From contig JACCEN010000004.1 in the NCBI GenBank assembly GCA_013416435.1, positions 237,987-301,986 of the forward strand: a DNA stretch of 64,000 nt, read 5' to 3'. Below, piece after piece: positions 29,444-40,709 of the stretch. The first letter of the stretch is position 1; the number at the start of each line of letters is the position of its first letter. Below the pieces are notes generated by a model, which saw only the letters and a program-made list of their open reading frames with translations, was not told the DNA's origin and searched no databases. The DNA is from Alcaligenaceae bacterium (GTDB lineage Bacteria > Pseudomonadota > Gammaproteobacteria > Burkholderiales > Burkholderiaceae_B). A program made the position numbers and the translations under genes.

Positions 29444-32029
29444 ATGCTGGAAACCTACCGCCAACACGTTGCCGAGCGCGCTGCGTCAGGCATACCCCCT
29501 CTTCCGCTGTCCGCGCAGCAAACCGCAGACCTCATCGAACTGATCAAGGCGCCGCCCGCGGGCGAAGCGGCCTTTCTGCTCGAACTGCTTACCCATCGAG
29601 TTCCCGCAGGCGTCGATGACGCCGCCAAGGTCAAGGCTTCGTATCTGGCCGCCATCGCACATGGCAAGGAAACCTGTGCGCTCATCGATCGCAAGCGCGC
29701 CACCGAACTGCTCGGCACCATGCTGGGCGGCTACAACATCGGGCCGCTGATCGAACTTCTGGACGATGCCGAACTGGGTCCCGTCGCCGCCGACGCGCTC
29801 AAGAGCACTCTGCTCGTCTTCGACGCCTTCCACGACATCAAGGAAAAGGCCGACAAGGGCAATGCCAACGCCCAGGCCATCCTCCAAAGCTGGGCCGACG
29901 CCGAATGGTTCACCAGCCGCCCCGAAGTCCCCTCCAGCATGACGCTGACCGTCTTCAAGGTCACCGGTGAAACCAACACCGACGACTTGTCGCCCGCCCC
30001 CGACGCCTGGAGCCGCCCCGACATCCCGCTGCACGCGCTGGCCATGCTCAAGAACCCGCGCGAAGGCATCGAACCCGACGAGTCCGGCAAGATCGGCCCC
30101 ATCAAGTTCATCGAGAGCCTGAAGGAAAAAGGCCATCTGGTGGCCTACGTCGGCGACGTGGTCGGCACCGGCTCCTCGCGCAAGTCCGCCACCAACTCGG
30201 TGCTCTGGCACACCGGCGAAGACATCCCCTTCGTTCCCAACAAGCGTTTCGGCGGCGTCTGCCTGGGCGGCAAGATCGCCCCCATCTTCTACAACACCAT
30301 GGAAGACGCCGGCGCCCTGCCCATCGAACTCGACGTCTCGCAAATGAACATGGGCGACGTCATCGAACTGCGTCCCTATGAAGGCAAGGCCTTGAAGAAC
30401 GGCCAGGTCATCGCCGAATTCCAGGTCAAGTCCGACGTGCTGTTCGACGAAGCACGCGCCGGCGGCCGGATTCCGCTGATCATCGGCCGCGGCCTCACGG
30501 CCAAGGCGCGCGAAGCGCTGGGCCTGCCACCTTCCACGCAATTCCGCCTGCCGCAGAACCCCGCCGACTCGGGCAAGGGCTACACCCTGGCCCAGAAGAT
30601 GGTCGGCCGCGCCTGCGGCCTGCCCGAAGGCAAGGGCGTGCGCCCCGGCACCTACTGCGAACCCCGCATGACCTCCGTGGGCAGCCAGGACACCACCGGC
30701 CCCATGACGCGCGACGAGCTCAAAGACCTGGCCTGCCTGGGCTTCTCGGCCGACCTGGTCATGCAGTCCTTCTGCCATACGGCCGCCTATCCCAAGCCCG
30801 TCGACGTCAAGACCCACCACACGCTGCCCGAATTCATCAGCACGCGGGGCGGCATCTCGCTGCGTCCCGGCGACGGCGTGATCCACAGCTGGCTCAACCG
30901 CATGCTGCTGCCCGACACGGTCGGCACCGGCGGCGACTCCCATACGCGCTTCCCCATCGGCATCAGCTTCCCGGCCGGTTCGGGGCTGGTTGCGTTCGCC
31001 GCGGCCACCGGCGTGATGCCGCTCGACATGCCCGAGTCCGTGCTTGTCCGCTTCAAGGGCTCGCTGCAACCCGGCGTTACCCTGCGCGACCTGGTCAACG
31101 CCATCCCGCTGTACGCCATCAAGCAAGGCATGCTCACGGTCGAAAAGAAAGGCAAGAAGAACATCTTCTCGGGCCGCATCCTCGAAATCGAAGGCCTGCC
31201 TGAGCTCAAGGTCGAACAGGCGTTCGAACTCTCCGACGCTTCCGCCGAACGCTCCGCAGCCGGCTGCACGGTGCGGCTGAACAAAGAACCCATCATCGAG
31301 TACATCACCAGCAACATCGTGATGCTCAAGTGGATGATCGCCAACGGCTACGAAGACGAACGCTCGCTGGCCCGCCGCATCAAGGCCATGGAAGCCTGGC
31401 TCGCCGATCCCAAGCTGCTCGAACCGGACGCCGACGCCGAATACGCCGCCGTCATCGAAATCGACCTGGCCGACATCCATGAGCCCATCGTGGCCTGCCC
31501 CAACGATCCGGACGACGTCAAGACGCTGTCCGACGTGGCCGGCGCCAAGATCGACGAAGTCTTCATCGGCAGCTGCATGACCAACATCGGCCACTTCCGC
31601 GCCGCCTCCAAGCTGCTCGAAGGCAAGCGCGACATCCCCGCCAAGCTCTGGGTTGCGCCTCCCACCAAAATGGACGCCCAGCAGCTGACCGAGGAAGGCC
31701 ACTACGGCGTGTTCGGCACCGCCGGCGCGCGCACCGAAATGCCGGGCTGCTCGCTGTGCATGGGCAACCAGGCGCAAGTGCGCGAAGGCGCGACGGTCAT
31801 GTCGACCAGCACCCGGAACTTCCCCAACCGCCTTGGCAAGAACACCAACGTGTACCTGGGATCCGCCGAGCTGGCCGCCATCTGCTCCCGCCTGGGCCGC
31901 ATTCCGACGCGTGAGGAGTACATGGCCGACATGGGCGTGATCAACCAGAGCGGCGACGAGATCTATCAGTACCTGAACTTCGACCAGATCGAGGAATACA
32001 AGGAAATCGCAGACTCGGTCGGTATCTGA
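29444..32029 (+). CDS. acnB: Aconitate hydratase B
   Basis: 861 aa, the E. coli AcnB length. N-terminal HEAT-like domain (1-160), then the swivel domain and catalytic domains in the AcnB order. The Fe-S ligands are C711 ([10 protein letters not shown]), C769 and C772 (GCSLCMGNQ), almost the same numbering as in E. coli. TCA-cycle interconversion of citrate and isocitrate; in relatives the apo form binds mRNA. AGGG precedes the ATG. Stands alone between its own promoter and a terminator at 32140. Confidence 0.97.
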   Translation: MLETYRQHVAERAASGIPPLPLSAQQTADLIELIKAPPAGEAAFLLELLTHRVPAGVDDAAKVKASYLAAIAHGKETCALIDRKRATELLGTMLGGYNIGPLIELLDDAELGPVAADALKSTLLVFDAFHDIKEKADKGNANAQAILQSWADAEWFTSRPEVPSSMTLTVFKVTGETNTDDLSPAPDAWSRPDIPLHALAMLKNPREGIEPDESGKIGPIKFIESLKEKGHLVAYVGDVVGTGSSRKSATNSVLWHTGEDIPFVPNKRFGGVCLGGKIAPIFYNTMEDAGALPIELDVSQMNMGDVIELRPYEGKALKNGQVIAEFQVKSDVLFDEARAGGRIPLIIGRGLTAKAREALGLPPSTQFRLPQNPADSGKGYTLAQKMVGRACGLPEGKGVRPGTYCEPRMTSVGSQDTTGPMTRDELKDLACLGFSADLVMQSFCHTAAYPKPVDVKTHHTLPEFISTRGGISLRPGDGVIHSWLNRMLLPDTVGTGGDSHTRFPIGISFPAGSGLVAFAAATGVMPLDMPESVLVRFKGSLQPGVTLRDLVNAIPLYAIKQGMLTVEKKGKKNIFSGRILEIEGLPELKVEQAFELSDASAERSAAGCTVRLNKEPIIEYITSNIVMLKWMIANGYEDERSLARRIKAMEAWLADPKLLEPDADAEYAAVIEIDLADIHEPIVACPNDPDDVKTLSDVAGAKIDEVFIGSCMTNIGHFRAASKLLEGKRDIPAKLWVAPPTKMDAQQLTEEGHYGVFGTAGARTEMPGCSLCMGNQAQVREGATVMSTSTRNFPNRLGKNTNVYLGSAELAAICSRLGRIPTREEYMADMGVINQSGDEIYQYLNFDQIEEYKEIADSVGI

Positions 32030-32043
32030 TCCCGCGCAAGGTC

Positions 32044-32329
32044 GGGGTCAGACCCCGCATGGGGTCTGACCCCAGTTCTGTGCAAGCCGCCGTCTCAAGG
32101 GGTCAGACCCCGCATGGGGTCTGACCCCAGACATGTCAGAAAGACCCCGGCCATGCGCCGGGATCTTTTTTTGCTGCCCACGGCAAGCCGACGGCGCAGC
32201 GGGGGGCTACATTTCGCCGCCGGGCCGCCCCAAGGCCACCTTGAGGGGTCAGACCCCGTATGGGGTCTGACCCCCAGACATGGGGAGCGCTGATCTCAAG
32301 GGGTCAGACCCCGTACGGGGTCTGACCCC
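32044..32329 (+). repeat. Palindromic repeat cluster E (4 copies)
   Basis: Copies at 32044-32073, 32099-32128, 32245-32274 and 32300-32329, all with canonical arms; centres GCAT, GCAT, GTAT and GTAC. They lie in the 411-bp gap between acnB and acnA, on both sides of the acnB terminator. Several have a similar right flank (CAGACATG / GGACATGG), so this cluster grew partly by local duplication. The rest of the gap holds no other gene. Confidence 0.95.
32140..32172 (+). terminator. Rho-independent terminator of acnB
   Basis: AAAGACCCCGGC (32140-32151), 5-nt loop, GCCGGGATCTTT (32157-32168), one mismatch, with a run of eight T from 32165. It lies 110 bp after the stop codon, beyond two palindromic repeats. 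Confidence 0.8.
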
Positions 32330-32440
32330 GGACATGGGGGTCTACATTTCCCCCATAGTACGGAAACAGTCCTAAAATAGGCCGGAGACACGCTGCGGCG
32401 CCAGCCGCCGTTGCCCGCGCAACCATTTTCTGGAGCTCAT

Positions 32441-35143
32441 ATGTCGCACAACACGTTCAACACCCTACAACAGTTCAAGGTCGGGCGTAAAACAGCCCAG
32501 TTCTATTCCCTGCCGGCGTTGGGGGCGTCCTTGGGCGTCGATGTACAACGGCTGCCGATTTCGATCCGCATCGTGCTCGAATCCGTGTTGCGCAACTACG
32601 ATGGCAAGAAGATCACCGAAAAGCACATCAAGCAGCTTGCCGGCTGGAAGCCTCGCGCCAAGCGCAACAGCGAAATCCCCTTCGTGGTCGCGCGCGTCGT
32701 GCTGCAGGATTTCACGGGTGTCCCGCTATTGGCGGACATCGCCGCCATGCGATCCGTGGCCGGCAAGATGGGCAAGGATCCCAAACGCATCGAACCCCTG
32801 GTCCCGGTCGACCTGGTGGTCGATCACTCCGTCATGATCGACTACTTCGGCAGCAATAACGCACTGAACCTGAACATGAAGCTGGAGTTCCAGCGCAATC
32901 AGGAACGCTATCAGTTCATGAAATGGGGCATGCAGGCCTTTGATACCTTCGGCGTGGTTCCGCCGGGCTTCGGCATCGTCCACCAAGTCAACCTGGAACA
33001 CCTCGCGCGCGGCGTCCACTACGACGCGGCCAATAACCTGTACTATCCCGACACCCTCGTCGGCACCGACAGCCACACCACCATGATCAACGGCATCGGC
33101 GTCGTCGGCTGGGGCGTCGGCGGCATCGAAGCGGAAGCCGGCATGCTGGGCCAGCCTGTCTACATCCTGACGCCGGACGTCGTCGGCGTCGAGCTCAAGG
33201 GCGAGCTCCGAGGCGGGGTCACGGCCACCGACCTGGTTCTGACCCTGACCGAACTGCTGCGCAAGAACAAGGTCGTGGGAAAGTTCGTCGAATTCTGCGG
33301 GCCGGGCACATCGAGCCTGTCCGTCACCGACCGCGCCACCATCGGCAACATGTCGCCGGAGTACGGCGCCACCATGGGCTTCTTCCCGGTGGACGACCGC
33401 ACCATCGAATACTTCCAGGGCACGGGGCGCTCGGAAGCTGAAATCACCGCGCTGAAATCCTATTTCAAGGCGCAAGGCATGTACGGCGTTCCCAACGCCG
33501 AAGACATCAACTATACCCAGTTGCTCACGCTGGACCTTTCCTCCGTGACGCCCTCCCTGGCCGGCCCCAAGCGTCCGCAGGACCGGATCGAGCTGGGCGA
33601 CGTCAAGGCGACCTTCACCCGCCTGTTCTCCGAGCAGTCCACGTCCGGCTTCAACCTGCCGCCCGAGAAGCTCCAGCAAACCTTCATGACCAGCGCGGGC
33701 ACGCCCCTGCGCAATGGCGACATCCTCATCGCGGCCATCACCTCCTGCACCAACACCTCCAACCCCAGCGTCCTCCTGGCGGCCGGCCTGATGGCCAAGA
33801 AAGCGGTACAGGCCGGACTGACCGTGCCCAAGCACATCAAGACCTCGCTGGCCCCCGGCTCGCGCGTCGTCACCAACTATCTCACGAAGACGGGGCTGCT
33901 GCCTTATCTCGAACAGCTGGGATTCAACGTGGCCGCCTATGGCTGTACAACCTGCATCGGCAACGCCGGCGACCTCACGCCCGACCTGAATGAAGCCATC
34001 ATCCAGAACGGGCTGGTGTGCTCGGCCGTGCTGTCCGGCAACCGTAACTTCGAGGCGCGCATCCATCCCAATATCAAGGCCAACTTCCTGGCCTCGCCGC
34101 CCCTGGTGCTGGCCTACGCGCTGGCGGGCACCGTGCTGCGCGACCTCATGACCGAGCCCGTGGGCCGCGGCAAGGATGGCGACGTATGGCTGGGCGACAT
34201 CTGGCCCACCAACGCCGAAGTACAAGCGCTCATGCACGAAGCCATGGACCCCGAGGCCTTCCGCAGCAACTACGCCGAGATCAAGACGAATCCCGGCGAA
34301 CTCTGGAACAATATTTCCGGCGTGCAGGGCGACGTCTACACCTGGCCCTCGTCCACCTATATTGCCGAGCCTCCTTTCTTCGAAGGCTTCGACATGCATC
34401 CGGCGCCCATGCCGGTGGTGCAGCACGCGCGCGCGCTGGCCATCTTCGGGGACTCCGTCACCACCGATCACATTTCGCCTGCGGGGTCCATAAAGGAAAG
34501 CTCGCCCGCCGGTGAATGGCTCAAGGCGCACGGCGTCATGAAACAGGACTTCAACAGCTATGGCTCGCGCCGCGGCAACCACGAGATCATGATGCGCGGC
34601 ACCTTTGCCAACGTACGCATCAAGAATCTCATGATTCCGCCGCTGCCCGACGGCAGCCGCTACGAAGGCGGCGAGACCCTGCTCCAGCCTTCCGGCGAAC
34701 GGCTTTCCATCTACGATGCAGCCATGCGCTACGTTGCACAGGGCGTCCCGACCATCGTCTTTGCGGGCGAAGAATACGGCACCGGCTCTTCCCGCGACTG
34801 GGCGGCCAAGGGAACCCAACTGCTGGGCGTCAAGGCCGTGGTCGCACGCAGCTTCGAGCGCATCCACCGCAGCAACCTGGTGGGCATGGGCGTGCTGCCC
34901 CTGCAATTCAAGGGCACCGACAGCACCGAAAGCCTGGGCATCACCGGCGAGGAAACCTACGATATATCCGGCATCGAGAACAGCATCCGTCCTCAGCAGG
35001 ACATCACCCTCACCATACACCGCAAGGACGGCAGCTCGCAGCAGGTTACGATGCTGTTGCGCATCGACACCGCAACCGAGGTCGACTATTACCGCCACGG
35101 CGGCATTCTGCCTTACGTACTGCGCGAACTGCTTGCCGCATAG
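32441..35143 (+). CDS. acnA: Aconitate hydratase A
   Basis: 900 aa from ATG 32441 (GGAG upstream); the longer frame from 32411 is less likely. IRP/AcnA architecture with Fe-S ligands C436 ([16 protein letters not shown]), C502 and C505 ([13 protein letters not shown]), and the C-terminal [40 protein letters not shown]. Usually the stress-stable aconitase, in contrast to AcnB. Third aconitase-family gene within 10.3 kb. Confidence 0.97.
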   Translation: MSHNTFNTLQQFKVGRKTAQFYSLPALGASLGVDVQRLPISIRIVLESVLRNYDGKKITEKHIKQLAGWKPRAKRNSEIPFVVARVVLQDFTGVPLLADIAAMRSVAGKMGKDPKRIEPLVPVDLVVDHSVMIDYFGSNNALNLNMKLEFQRNQERYQFMKWGMQAFDTFGVVPPGFGIVHQVNLEHLARGVHYDAANNLYYPDTLVGTDSHTTMINGIGVVGWGVGGIEAEAGMLGQPVYILTPDVVGVELKGELRGGVTATDLVLTLTELLRKNKVVGKFVEFCGPGTSSLSVTDRATIGNMSPEYGATMGFFPVDDRTIEYFQGTGRSEAEITALKSYFKAQGMYGVPNAEDINYTQLLTLDLSSVTPSLAGPKRPQDRIELGDVKATFTRLFSEQSTSGFNLPPEKLQQTFMTSAGTPLRNGDILIAAITSCTNTSNPSVLLAAGLMAKKAVQAGLTVPKHIKTSLAPGSRVVTNYLTKTGLLPYLEQLGFNVAAYGCTTCIGNAGDLTPDLNEAIIQNGLVCSAVLSGNRNFEARIHPNIKANFLASPPLVLAYALAGTVLRDLMTEPVGRGKDGDVWLGDIWPTNAEVQALMHEAMDPEAFRSNYAEIKTNPGELWNNISGVQGDVYTWPSSTYIAEPPFFEGFDMHPAPMPVVQHARALAIFGDSVTTDHISPAGSIKESSPAGEWLKAHGVMKQDFNSYGSRRGNHEIMMRGTFANVRIKNLMIPPLPDGSRYEGGETLLQPSGERLSIYDAAMRYVAQGVPTIVFAGEEYGTGSSRDWAAKGTQLLGVKAVVARSFERIHRSNLVGMGVLPLQFKGTDSTESLGITGEETYDISGIENSIRPQQDITLTIHRKDGSSQQVTMLLRIDTATEVDYYRHGGILPYVLRELLAA

Positions 35144-35173
35144 AAAGCCATAAAGCCGCGAGGGCGGTACACT

Positions 35174-35207
35174 AGGGCCTGGGGACGCTTCAACGTCTCC
35201 AGGCCCT
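35174..35207 (+). terminator. Strong hairpin after acnA, possible terminator
   Basis: AGGGCCTGGGGACG (35174-35187) and CGTCTCCAGGCCCT (35194-35207) pair over 14 bp with one wobble and a 6-nt loop. The following sequence (GGTCGATTCTTGA) has only a weak T content, so termination is likely but not certain. Confidence 0.5.
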
Positions 35208-35244
35208 GGTCGATTCTTGACCGTTACACTTTCGTATTATTGAT

Positions 35245-36447
35245 ATGTCCGCTTCAACGCCTGCACGCCTGCCACGCGACACTCAACGCCTCTTGGTTCT
35301 TGCCGAAGGGCTCGCCCGTTCCGGCAGCCAGATGGAGGACAGCTACTGGCAGAACCTCCTTGGGTCCCAGCTCAAGAAAATCCTGCTGGGAAAAAAGAGC
35401 CAATCCATCGAAACCGCCCTCGACACCCTGCTCGACGGCGACATCAATGTCTACGAAACACTGGTCGAACATGCCGAAACCCATTCCGAGTCCCTGGAAA
35501 TCGAAGTCGGCGGAGTCGAATACGATGTATTGCTGTTCACCGCTCCTATTGTGGCCTGGACACGCTACCAGTTGCCCAGCGGCAAGCTGACGCTCAAGCA
35601 GCGGCGCGCGCTGGCGGAACAGATCCAGCAGCATATCGCCGCGCCTGACGTGCGCGTGGCCCTGGCGCCTGCGCTTGCCAGCTTCGAGCAATTGCCGCAG
35701 TCCTTCCAGGAAACACGCCAATGGACGCAGCAACTGGCCAAGCAGGCGCTCGGCCTGGCGTCCGATACGCTCGTCATACGCAAGTCGGCCGATGCGGAAA
35801 ACATCCTGGCCGATGTCCGCTTCCTGACCGGGGCGCTCGTCGCTCCAAAAGGGGCTGCGCTTTTCCGTTGGCAGACAACGCGGCCGGACGGCGCGTTCAT
35901 CAGTCGCGAAGATTGCCACCGCGACTGGCTGGCGGGCAGTTCGGAAGTCCTTGTCGACATGTTCACAGGCTGCCAAGCCGAATACCTGCTTCCCGATGCG
36001 TTCTACATCAATTGCCGCGAAGCCGACAAGCGCATCAGGCCCTACGCGCTCAAGGCTGCAGTGACCTGGCTGCACACGGCTGCGCACTTCCCTCCGCAAG
36101 ACCTCCGGGCGGTCATCGTGGGTTGCGGCGAACGCGCCATCGAGGAATACCGCATCGGATTCAGCTCCAAGCGCGATGACGAAGTCATCTATGGGTGCAT
36201 CTGGCCCGTGCTAAGCAAAGAAGAGGCGGCCATCGAGACCCCGGAAATCGATCAAGTCGACATACCCGGCGAAATCGTGGACTTGCTCAAGGAACTGGGC
36301 ATCACCGACATCCGGCGGCTCGCCGGCGTGTATCCCATCGATTTCTGCGACGACTGCGGCGCGCCCTATTTCCCCAACGCGCTGGGCGACATGATGCATC
36401 CTGAGCTACCCGAGGAAACCGACCTGAGCCCGCAGCATTTTCATTGA
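35245..36447 (+). CDS. DUF2863-like conserved protein
   Basis: 400 aa, apparently soluble, no signal peptide or membrane helix. Starts TPARLPRDTQRLLVLAEGLARSGSQMEDSYWQNLL and ends with a short cysteine pair segment IDFCDDCGAPYFPNALGDMMHPELPEE that could bind a metal. The length and these ends agree with the Burkholderiales family DUF2863 as I remember it; no function is known. The stop overlaps the start of earP (TGATG), so both are translated together. Confidence 0.7.
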   Translation: MSASTPARLPRDTQRLLVLAEGLARSGSQMEDSYWQNLLGSQLKKILLGKKSQSIETALDTLLDGDINVYETLVEHAETHSESLEIEVGGVEYDVLLFTAPIVAWTRYQLPSGKLTLKQRRALAEQIQQHIAAPDVRVALAPALASFEQLPQSFQETRQWTQQLAKQALGLASDTLVIRKSADAENILADVRFLTGALVAPKGAALFRWQTTRPDGAFISREDCHRDWLAGSSEVLVDMFTGCQAEYLLPDAFYINCREADKRIRPYALKAAVTWLHTAAHFPPQDLRAVIVGCGERAIEEYRIGFSSKRDDEVIYGCIWPVLSKEEAAIETPEIDQVDIPGEIVDLLKELGITDIRRLAGVYPIDFCDDCGAPYFPNALGDMMHPELPEETDLSPQHFH

Positions 36448-37556
36448 TGCAGGCTCCGTCCTTCGACATCTTCTGCCGCGTCGTCGACAACTTCGGCGAC
36501 ATCGGGGTGTGCTGGCGGCTGGCCCGGCGGCTGGCCCACATGCCGGCACGGCACCGCGTCCGCCTGTGGGTGGACGACCTGGCCAGCTTTGCCCGCATCC
36601 AGCCAGACGTGAACCCCCATGCGCCTCGGCAGGAGCTCTGCGCGGTGGACATCGTTCACTGGACCTCGGCGCCTCCGGCACTCGCTCCGCACGATGTCGT
36701 CATCGAGGCATTCGCCTGCCATCCGCCCAAGGCATTCCTGGAACGCATGGCGGCGTCCAACAGTTTGTGGATCAATCTGGAATACCTGAGCGCGGAAGAC
36801 TGGGTCGAGTCCTGCCATGCCCTCCCCTCGCCCCAGCCCAATGGCCTGCGCAAGGCGTTCTTCTTTCCGGGCTTCACTCCGGCAACGGGCGGATTGCTAC
36901 GAGAGGATGGACTGATCCAAGCACGGGACGACTGGCTGGCCCGGCCGGCGCAGCGCCGCGAGCTGCAACGCGCCTTGGGCGTTCCGGACGACTTCCTGGC
37001 CCGCATGACGGAAGGCTCTAAGCAAGTGCTGCTCTTCGCTTATCCCGACGCACCCGCGCCGGCCTTGATCCGGGCTCTGGATACGCCGGAAGCGCCCTCG
37101 CTCGTTCTGGTCCCCGCAGGCGTCTGCCCCGGCTTGCGCCGGGGCCGGCATGGCAACATCCTGGTTCACGAGTTTCCCTTCCTGGATCAGGCCGGATTCG
37201 ATCGATTGCTCTGGAGCAGCGACCTGAATTGCGTGCGAGGCGAAGATTCCCTGGTACGCGCGCTATGGGCCGGCAAACCGCTGCTCTGGCATATCTATCC
37301 GCAGGAAGATCATGCCCACCTGGCAAAGCTCCATGCATTCCTGGAACGGTCGCCCTATCCGGCCATGGTCAAGCGGTCCCACGAGGCCTGGAACCAGCCG
37401 GACGCCACGCTGGCGTCCGACGCGTTGGCAGCCGCCCTGCACGCGGAACGCTTTTCTGAATGGACTCGCGCCGGCGCACAATGGTGTTCATCGCTGGCCG
37501 GCCGGCCCGATCTCGCCAGCTCGCTGGTCGAATTCTGCAAGCACGCCGGACGCTGA
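36447..37556 (+). CDS. earP: EF-P arginine rhamnosyltransferase EarP
   Basis: 369 aa from ATG 36447, overlapping the previous stop. DUF2331/EarP family: FDIFCRVVDNFGDIGVCWRLARRLA with the catalytic-region aspartates at the N-terminus, LWINLEYLSAEDWVESCHALPS, KAFFFPGFTPATGGLLRE and CVRGEDSLVRALWAGKPLLWHIYPQEDHAHLAKL, the TDP-rhamnose site. It attaches rhamnose to Arg32 of EF-P; efp follows 140 bp downstream and indeed has Arg at position 32. Confidence 0.95.
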   Translation: MQAPSFDIFCRVVDNFGDIGVCWRLARRLAHMPARHRVRLWVDDLASFARIQPDVNPHAPRQELCAVDIVHWTSAPPALAPHDVVIEAFACHPPKAFLERMAASNSLWINLEYLSAEDWVESCHALPSPQPNGLRKAFFFPGFTPATGGLLREDGLIQARDDWLARPAQRRELQRALGVPDDFLARMTEGSKQVLLFAYPDAPAPALIRALDTPEAPSLVLVPAGVCPGLRRGRHGNILVHEFPFLDQAGFDRLLWSSDLNCVRGEDSLVRALWAGKPLLWHIYPQEDHAHLAKLHAFLERSPYPAMVKRSHEAWNQPDATLASDALAAALHAERFSEWTRAGAQWCSSLAGRPDLASSLVEFCKHAGR

Positions 37557-37696
37557 CCGCAGCGCGCGGCACCCGTTTCCGGAGCATGACCAAGCGCGAG
37601 GTTTCCGAAAAGGTTAAAATAGTTGGTTTGCTAAATCATGCTCCGGCCCGGCAGTGCATCTGGCGGAGCACCTAGAACCCCCGGAGTTTTTTATTT

Positions 37697-38254
37697 ATGA
37701 AAACCGCACAAGAACTGCGTGTCGGCAACGTTATCATGGTTGGCAGCGATCCCCTGGTCGTCCAAAAGGCTGAATACAATAAATCGGGCCGCAACGCCGC
37801 CGTCGTCAAGCTGAAGTTCAAGAACCTGCTTACCGCCTCCGGCAGCGAAGCCGTGTACAAGGCCGACGAAAAGTTCGAAGTCGTCATGCTCGACAACAAG
37901 GAGTGCACCTACTCCTATTTCGCCGATCCCATGTACGTTTTCATGGACGAAGAATACAACCAGTACGAAGTCGAAGCCGAAAGCATGGGCGACGCCTTGA
38001 ACTACCTGGAAGAAGGCATGGCGGTCGAAGTCGTGTTCTACGAAGGTCGCGCCATCTCGGTTGCGCTGCCCACCATCGTCGTACGCGAAATCACCTATAC
38101 CGAACCAGCCGTCAAGGGCGATACCTCGGGCAAGGTACTGAAGCCCGCCAAGATCAACACCGGCACGGAAGTCGCTGTTCCCTTGTTCTGCAACATCGGC
38201 GACAAGATCGAAATCGACACCCGCACGGGCGAATACCGTAGCCGGGTAATGTAA
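37697..38254 (+). CDS. efp: Elongation factor P (Arg32 type)
   Basis: 185 aa, three-domain EF-P. The loop that reaches the peptidyl-transferase centre reads [12 protein letters not shown], with arginine at residue 32 instead of the lysine modified by EpmA; this is the subtype rhamnosylated by EarP. It relieves ribosome stalling at polyproline. Proline-rich tracts occur in proteins of this window (for example the TadE-like protein). Strong terminator just downstream. Confidence 0.98.
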   Translation: MKTAQELRVGNVIMVGSDPLVVQKAEYNKSGRNAAVVKLKFKNLLTASGSEAVYKADEKFEVVMLDNKECTYSYFADPMYVFMDEEYNQYEVEAESMGDALNYLEEGMAVEVVFYEGRAISVALPTIVVREITYTEPAVKGDTSGKVLKPAKINTGTEVAVPLFCNIGDKIEIDTRTGEYRSRVM

Positions 38255-38266
38255 GAACCCGCATGT

Positions 38267-38311
38267 AAAAAACTGCTTGCACCGGATTTCACGGCGCAAG
38301 CAGTTTTTTTT
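38267..38311. terminator. Bidirectional terminator between efp and the DUF1178 gene
   Basis: AAAAACTGCTTGC (from 38268) and GCAAGCAGTTTTT (from 38296) around a 15-nt loop. A T-run follows on the plus strand and the A-run on the other side gives a T-run for the convergent minus-strand gene. Confidence 0.85.
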
Positions 38312-38336
38312 GCCGCCAGGCTGTCCCCTGGCTGTA

Positions 38337-38819
38337 CTACTGCAGCCTGTCGTCGTCCAGGAAGTCCGGTATGGGCATGACGGCTATGCCTTCGCTGGCA
38401 AGCGCTTCGCGTTCGTCGGGCGTGGCCGTGCCGCGGATGGCGCGTTCTTCGGTTTCGCCTTCGTGCATGCGCCGGGCCTCTTCCGCGAAGCGCGCACCCA
38501 CATTCTCGGTGTTGCGCACCATTTCCCGCATTTGACGCAAGACTTCGGCCTGCAGCCTGGCCATCTGGGCCTGAGCCGGCGCCGCCACGGGCGCGCGCCC
38601 CGCTTTGGCGGGCGCCTGGGCCGGCGCCACGTCCGCGGCACGGATATGGCTCACATTGAGCCTGGGCGCAGACAGCTTCTTGCTGATGGCGGTGCTATTA
38701 CAGACAGGACAGCTCAGCAAGCCCCTGGCCTGCTGGGAATCGTAGCTGTCGGCGGAGCTGAACCAGCCTTCGAAGACGTGGTCGTGCTCGCATTGAAGAT
38801 CGAAGACTTTGAGTGACAT
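38337..38819 (-). CDS. DUF1178 family protein
   Basis: 160 aa. MSLKVFDLQCEHDHVFEGWFSSADSYDSQQARGLLSCPVCNS with C10, C37 and C40 is the DUF1178 zinc-ribbon-like N-terminus; the middle is an alanine/proline-rich linker, and the conserved end is RFAEEARRMHEGETEERAIRGTATPDEREALASEGIAVMPIP. Function unknown. Single gene between the efp terminator and a repeat cluster. Confidence 0.88.
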   Translation of the reverse strand: MSLKVFDLQCEHDHVFEGWFSSADSYDSQQARGLLSCPVCNSTAISKKLSAPRLNVSHIRAADVAPAQAPAKAGRAPVAAPAQAQMARLQAEVLRQMREMVRNTENVGARFAEEARRMHEGETEERAIRGTATPDEREALASEGIAVMPIPDFLDDDRLQ

Positions 38820-38868
38820 GACTACACTATGGGGGCAAGGCCCGGAAAATTCAATGGCAGGCGGGTGG

Positions 38869-39003
38869 GGGGTCAGACCCCATGCGGGGTCTGACCCCGG
38901 GCTTTTTTTGGCGGTTTTTGGGGTCAGACCCTATATAGGGTCTGACCCCAATCTGTTATTTGGCGGGCTTTTTGGGGTCAGACCCCGCATGGGGTCTGAC
39001 CCC
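38869..39003 (+). repeat. Palindromic repeat cluster F (3 copies)
   Basis: Copies at 38869-38898 (centre ATGC), 38920-38949 (CCC-TATATA-GGG centre, a variant with an AT core) and 38974-39003 (GCAT). The spacers share GGCGG.TTTTT(G), which suggests tandem growth. They fill the gap between the yejF-like stop and the DUF1178 start. Confidence 0.95.
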
Positions 39004-39014
39004 TTGCCCCCCGA

Positions 39015-40709
39015 TCAACTCAGGCGGGGAACGGCGTCGAGCAGCCGGCGGGTTTCGGGCCGGCGGGGAGACTTCAGCACCGCCTCGGCGGTGCCCTCCT
39101 CGATGATCGCGCCTCCATGCATGATGGCGATGCGGTCGGCCAGATACTCGACCACGCCGAAATTATGCGTGATGAAAAGATAGGCGATATTCAGCTCCCG
39201 CTGAAGATCCTGCAATAAGTCCAGAATCTGCGCCTGCACCGATACGTCCAGCGCCGATGTCGGCTCGTCGCAGATGAGCACCGAGGGCTCCACGGCCAGC
39301 GCCCGGGCGATTGCCACGCGCTGGCGCTGGCCGCCGGAAAACTCATGCGGATAACGCTCGACCGTGTTTGCCGGCAGGCCGACGCGGTCGATCAGGGACC
39401 GCATCAGGTTCGCCCGCTGCGTACGCGAGCGATCCGGCCGCAAGGCGGATATCCCTTCTTCCAGGATGTCGCCCACCATCATGCGCGGGTCGAGGGACGC
39501 ATACGGATCCTGGAAAACGATCTGGATCGAACGGCGGATACGGCGCAGATGAGCACCCCGCGCGGACAGCAGGTCCTCGCCATTCAGCGTCGCCCGACCG
39601 CGCACGATGGCTTGCTTGTCCAACAGCCTGATCAAGGCCTTGGCCGTGGTCGTCTTGCCGCAGCCGGATTCGCCCAGCAAGGCCAGGGTTTCACCCGCAC
39701 GCAAGTCGAAGGACACATCCCGGACGACTGAGACCGGCTCGGCCCGCCGCTGCAGCAGGCCCTTGCTGCGCGAATAGGCGACCGACAGCCCTTGCACCGA
39801 CAACAGTATGTTGCCCTGACCGGCATGCCCTGCGCGCTCCAACGACGCCCCATCGCCTGCGGGCATCCGCGCGCCGGCCAGCGGCCGGCCCCGCTTCTCG
39901 AACGTCGGTATCGCGGCCAGCAACTCGCGCGCATAAGGGTGCCGGGGCGCGGAAAAAAAGCTCGCCGCGTCCATGGTTTCGACGATTTCACCCGCCCGCA
40001 TCAAGGCCACGTAGTCGGCCACATTCTTCACCACCGCCAGATCATGGGTGATCAGCATGATGGCCAAGCCCATTTCTTTCTGGATGTCCGCGAGCAGCGA
40101 CAGAATCTGCGCCTGCACCGTCACGTCCAGCGCCGTGGTGGGTTCGTCCGCAATCAGCAGCCGCGGCCCGGCCGCGAGGGCGATGGCGATCATGATCCGC
40201 TGCTTCTGCCCACCGGAGAACTGGAACGGGTAGTCGCCCAGCCGCTTTTCCGGATCGGCGATTCCCACTCGCCGCAGCCACCAGGCCGCTTTTTCATCCA
40301 CCTGCCTGCCACGCGCTTCGGTATGCGTCCGGATCACTTCAGCCAGTTGCTGGCCGATCGTCATCACCGGATTCAAGCTCGTGGACGGTTCCTGGAAAAT
40401 GATGCCGATCTGGCCGCCCCGCACGCTGCGCATGCCCTGTTCGGTCAAGCCGTTCAGTTCGGTCCCGCCCAGGAACACGTGCCCGGATGCGATGCTGCCC
40501 GCATCTGGAAGCAGGCGCAGCAACGCCAGCGCGGTCATGCTTTTGCCGCAGCCCGACTCGCCGACCAGTGCGAAGGTCTGGCCGCGTTCTATGGCCAGCG
40601 CCAGCGACTTGACCGCCAGGCTTACGCCCGCCTCGCTGGCGATCCTTACCGACAGATCTTCGATGCGGAGCACGGTGCCGTCGTGGCCGGCGTCGACGTA
40701 TTCCATCAT
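39015..40709 (-). CDS. yejF: Peptide ABC transporter, fused dual ATP-binding protein (YejF-type)
   Basis: 564 aa from ATG 40709 (GGAGG 7 bp upstream, overlapping the permease stop as ATGA); the frame is open further upstream but unlikely coding. Two complete ABC modules: P-loops GESGCGKS (about 50-57) and GESGCGKT (about 345-353), signatures FSGGQKQR and FSGGQRQR, Walker [13 protein letters not shown] and [12 protein letters not shown]. Energises uptake through the two permeases upstream. The whole set matches the yejABEF order. Confidence 0.92.
   Translation of the reverse strand: MMEYVDAGHDGTVLRIEDLSVRIASEAGVSLAVKSLALAIERGQTFALVGESGCGKSMTALALLRLLPDAGSIASGHVFLGGTELNGLTEQGMRSVRGGQIGIIFQEPSTSLNPVMTIGQQLAEVIRTHTEARGRQVDEKAAWWLRRVGIADPEKRLGDYPFQFSGGQKQRIMIAIALAAGPRLLIADEPTTALDVTVQAQILSLLADIQKEMGLAIMLITHDLAVVKNVADYVALMRAGEIVETMDAASFFSAPRHPYARELLAAIPTFEKRGRPLAGARMPAGDGASLERAGHAGQGNILLSVQGLSVAYSRSKGLLQRRAEPVSVVRDVSFDLRAGETLALLGESGCGKTTTAKALIRLLDKQAIVRGRATLNGEDLLSARGAHLRRIRRSIQIVFQDPYASLDPRMMVGDILEEGISALRPDRSRTQRANLMRSLIDRVGLPANTVERYPHEFSGGQRQRVAIARALAVEPSVLICDEPTSALDVSVQAQILDLLQDLQRELNIAYLFITHNFGVVEYLADRIAIMHGGAIIEEGTAEAVLKSPRRPETRRLLDAVPRLS

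Noticed and set aside
29486..31777. Open frame of 763 codons on the minus strand, antisense to acnB
   Set aside because: Shadow of a high-GC gene: low-complexity G/V/A/D/H/Q composition, no family likeness, and acnB is certain on the other strand.
32726..35098. Open frame of 790 codons antisense to acnA
   Set aside because: Same shadow effect; similar frames also oppose acnD, the mdh-prpB pair and the substrate-binding protein (43363-45375).
38869..38910. Repeat copy followed by TTTTTTT as a terminator
   Set aside because: The T-run is on the plus strand, but both neighbours are transcribed on the minus strand, and almost no other copy has a T-run.
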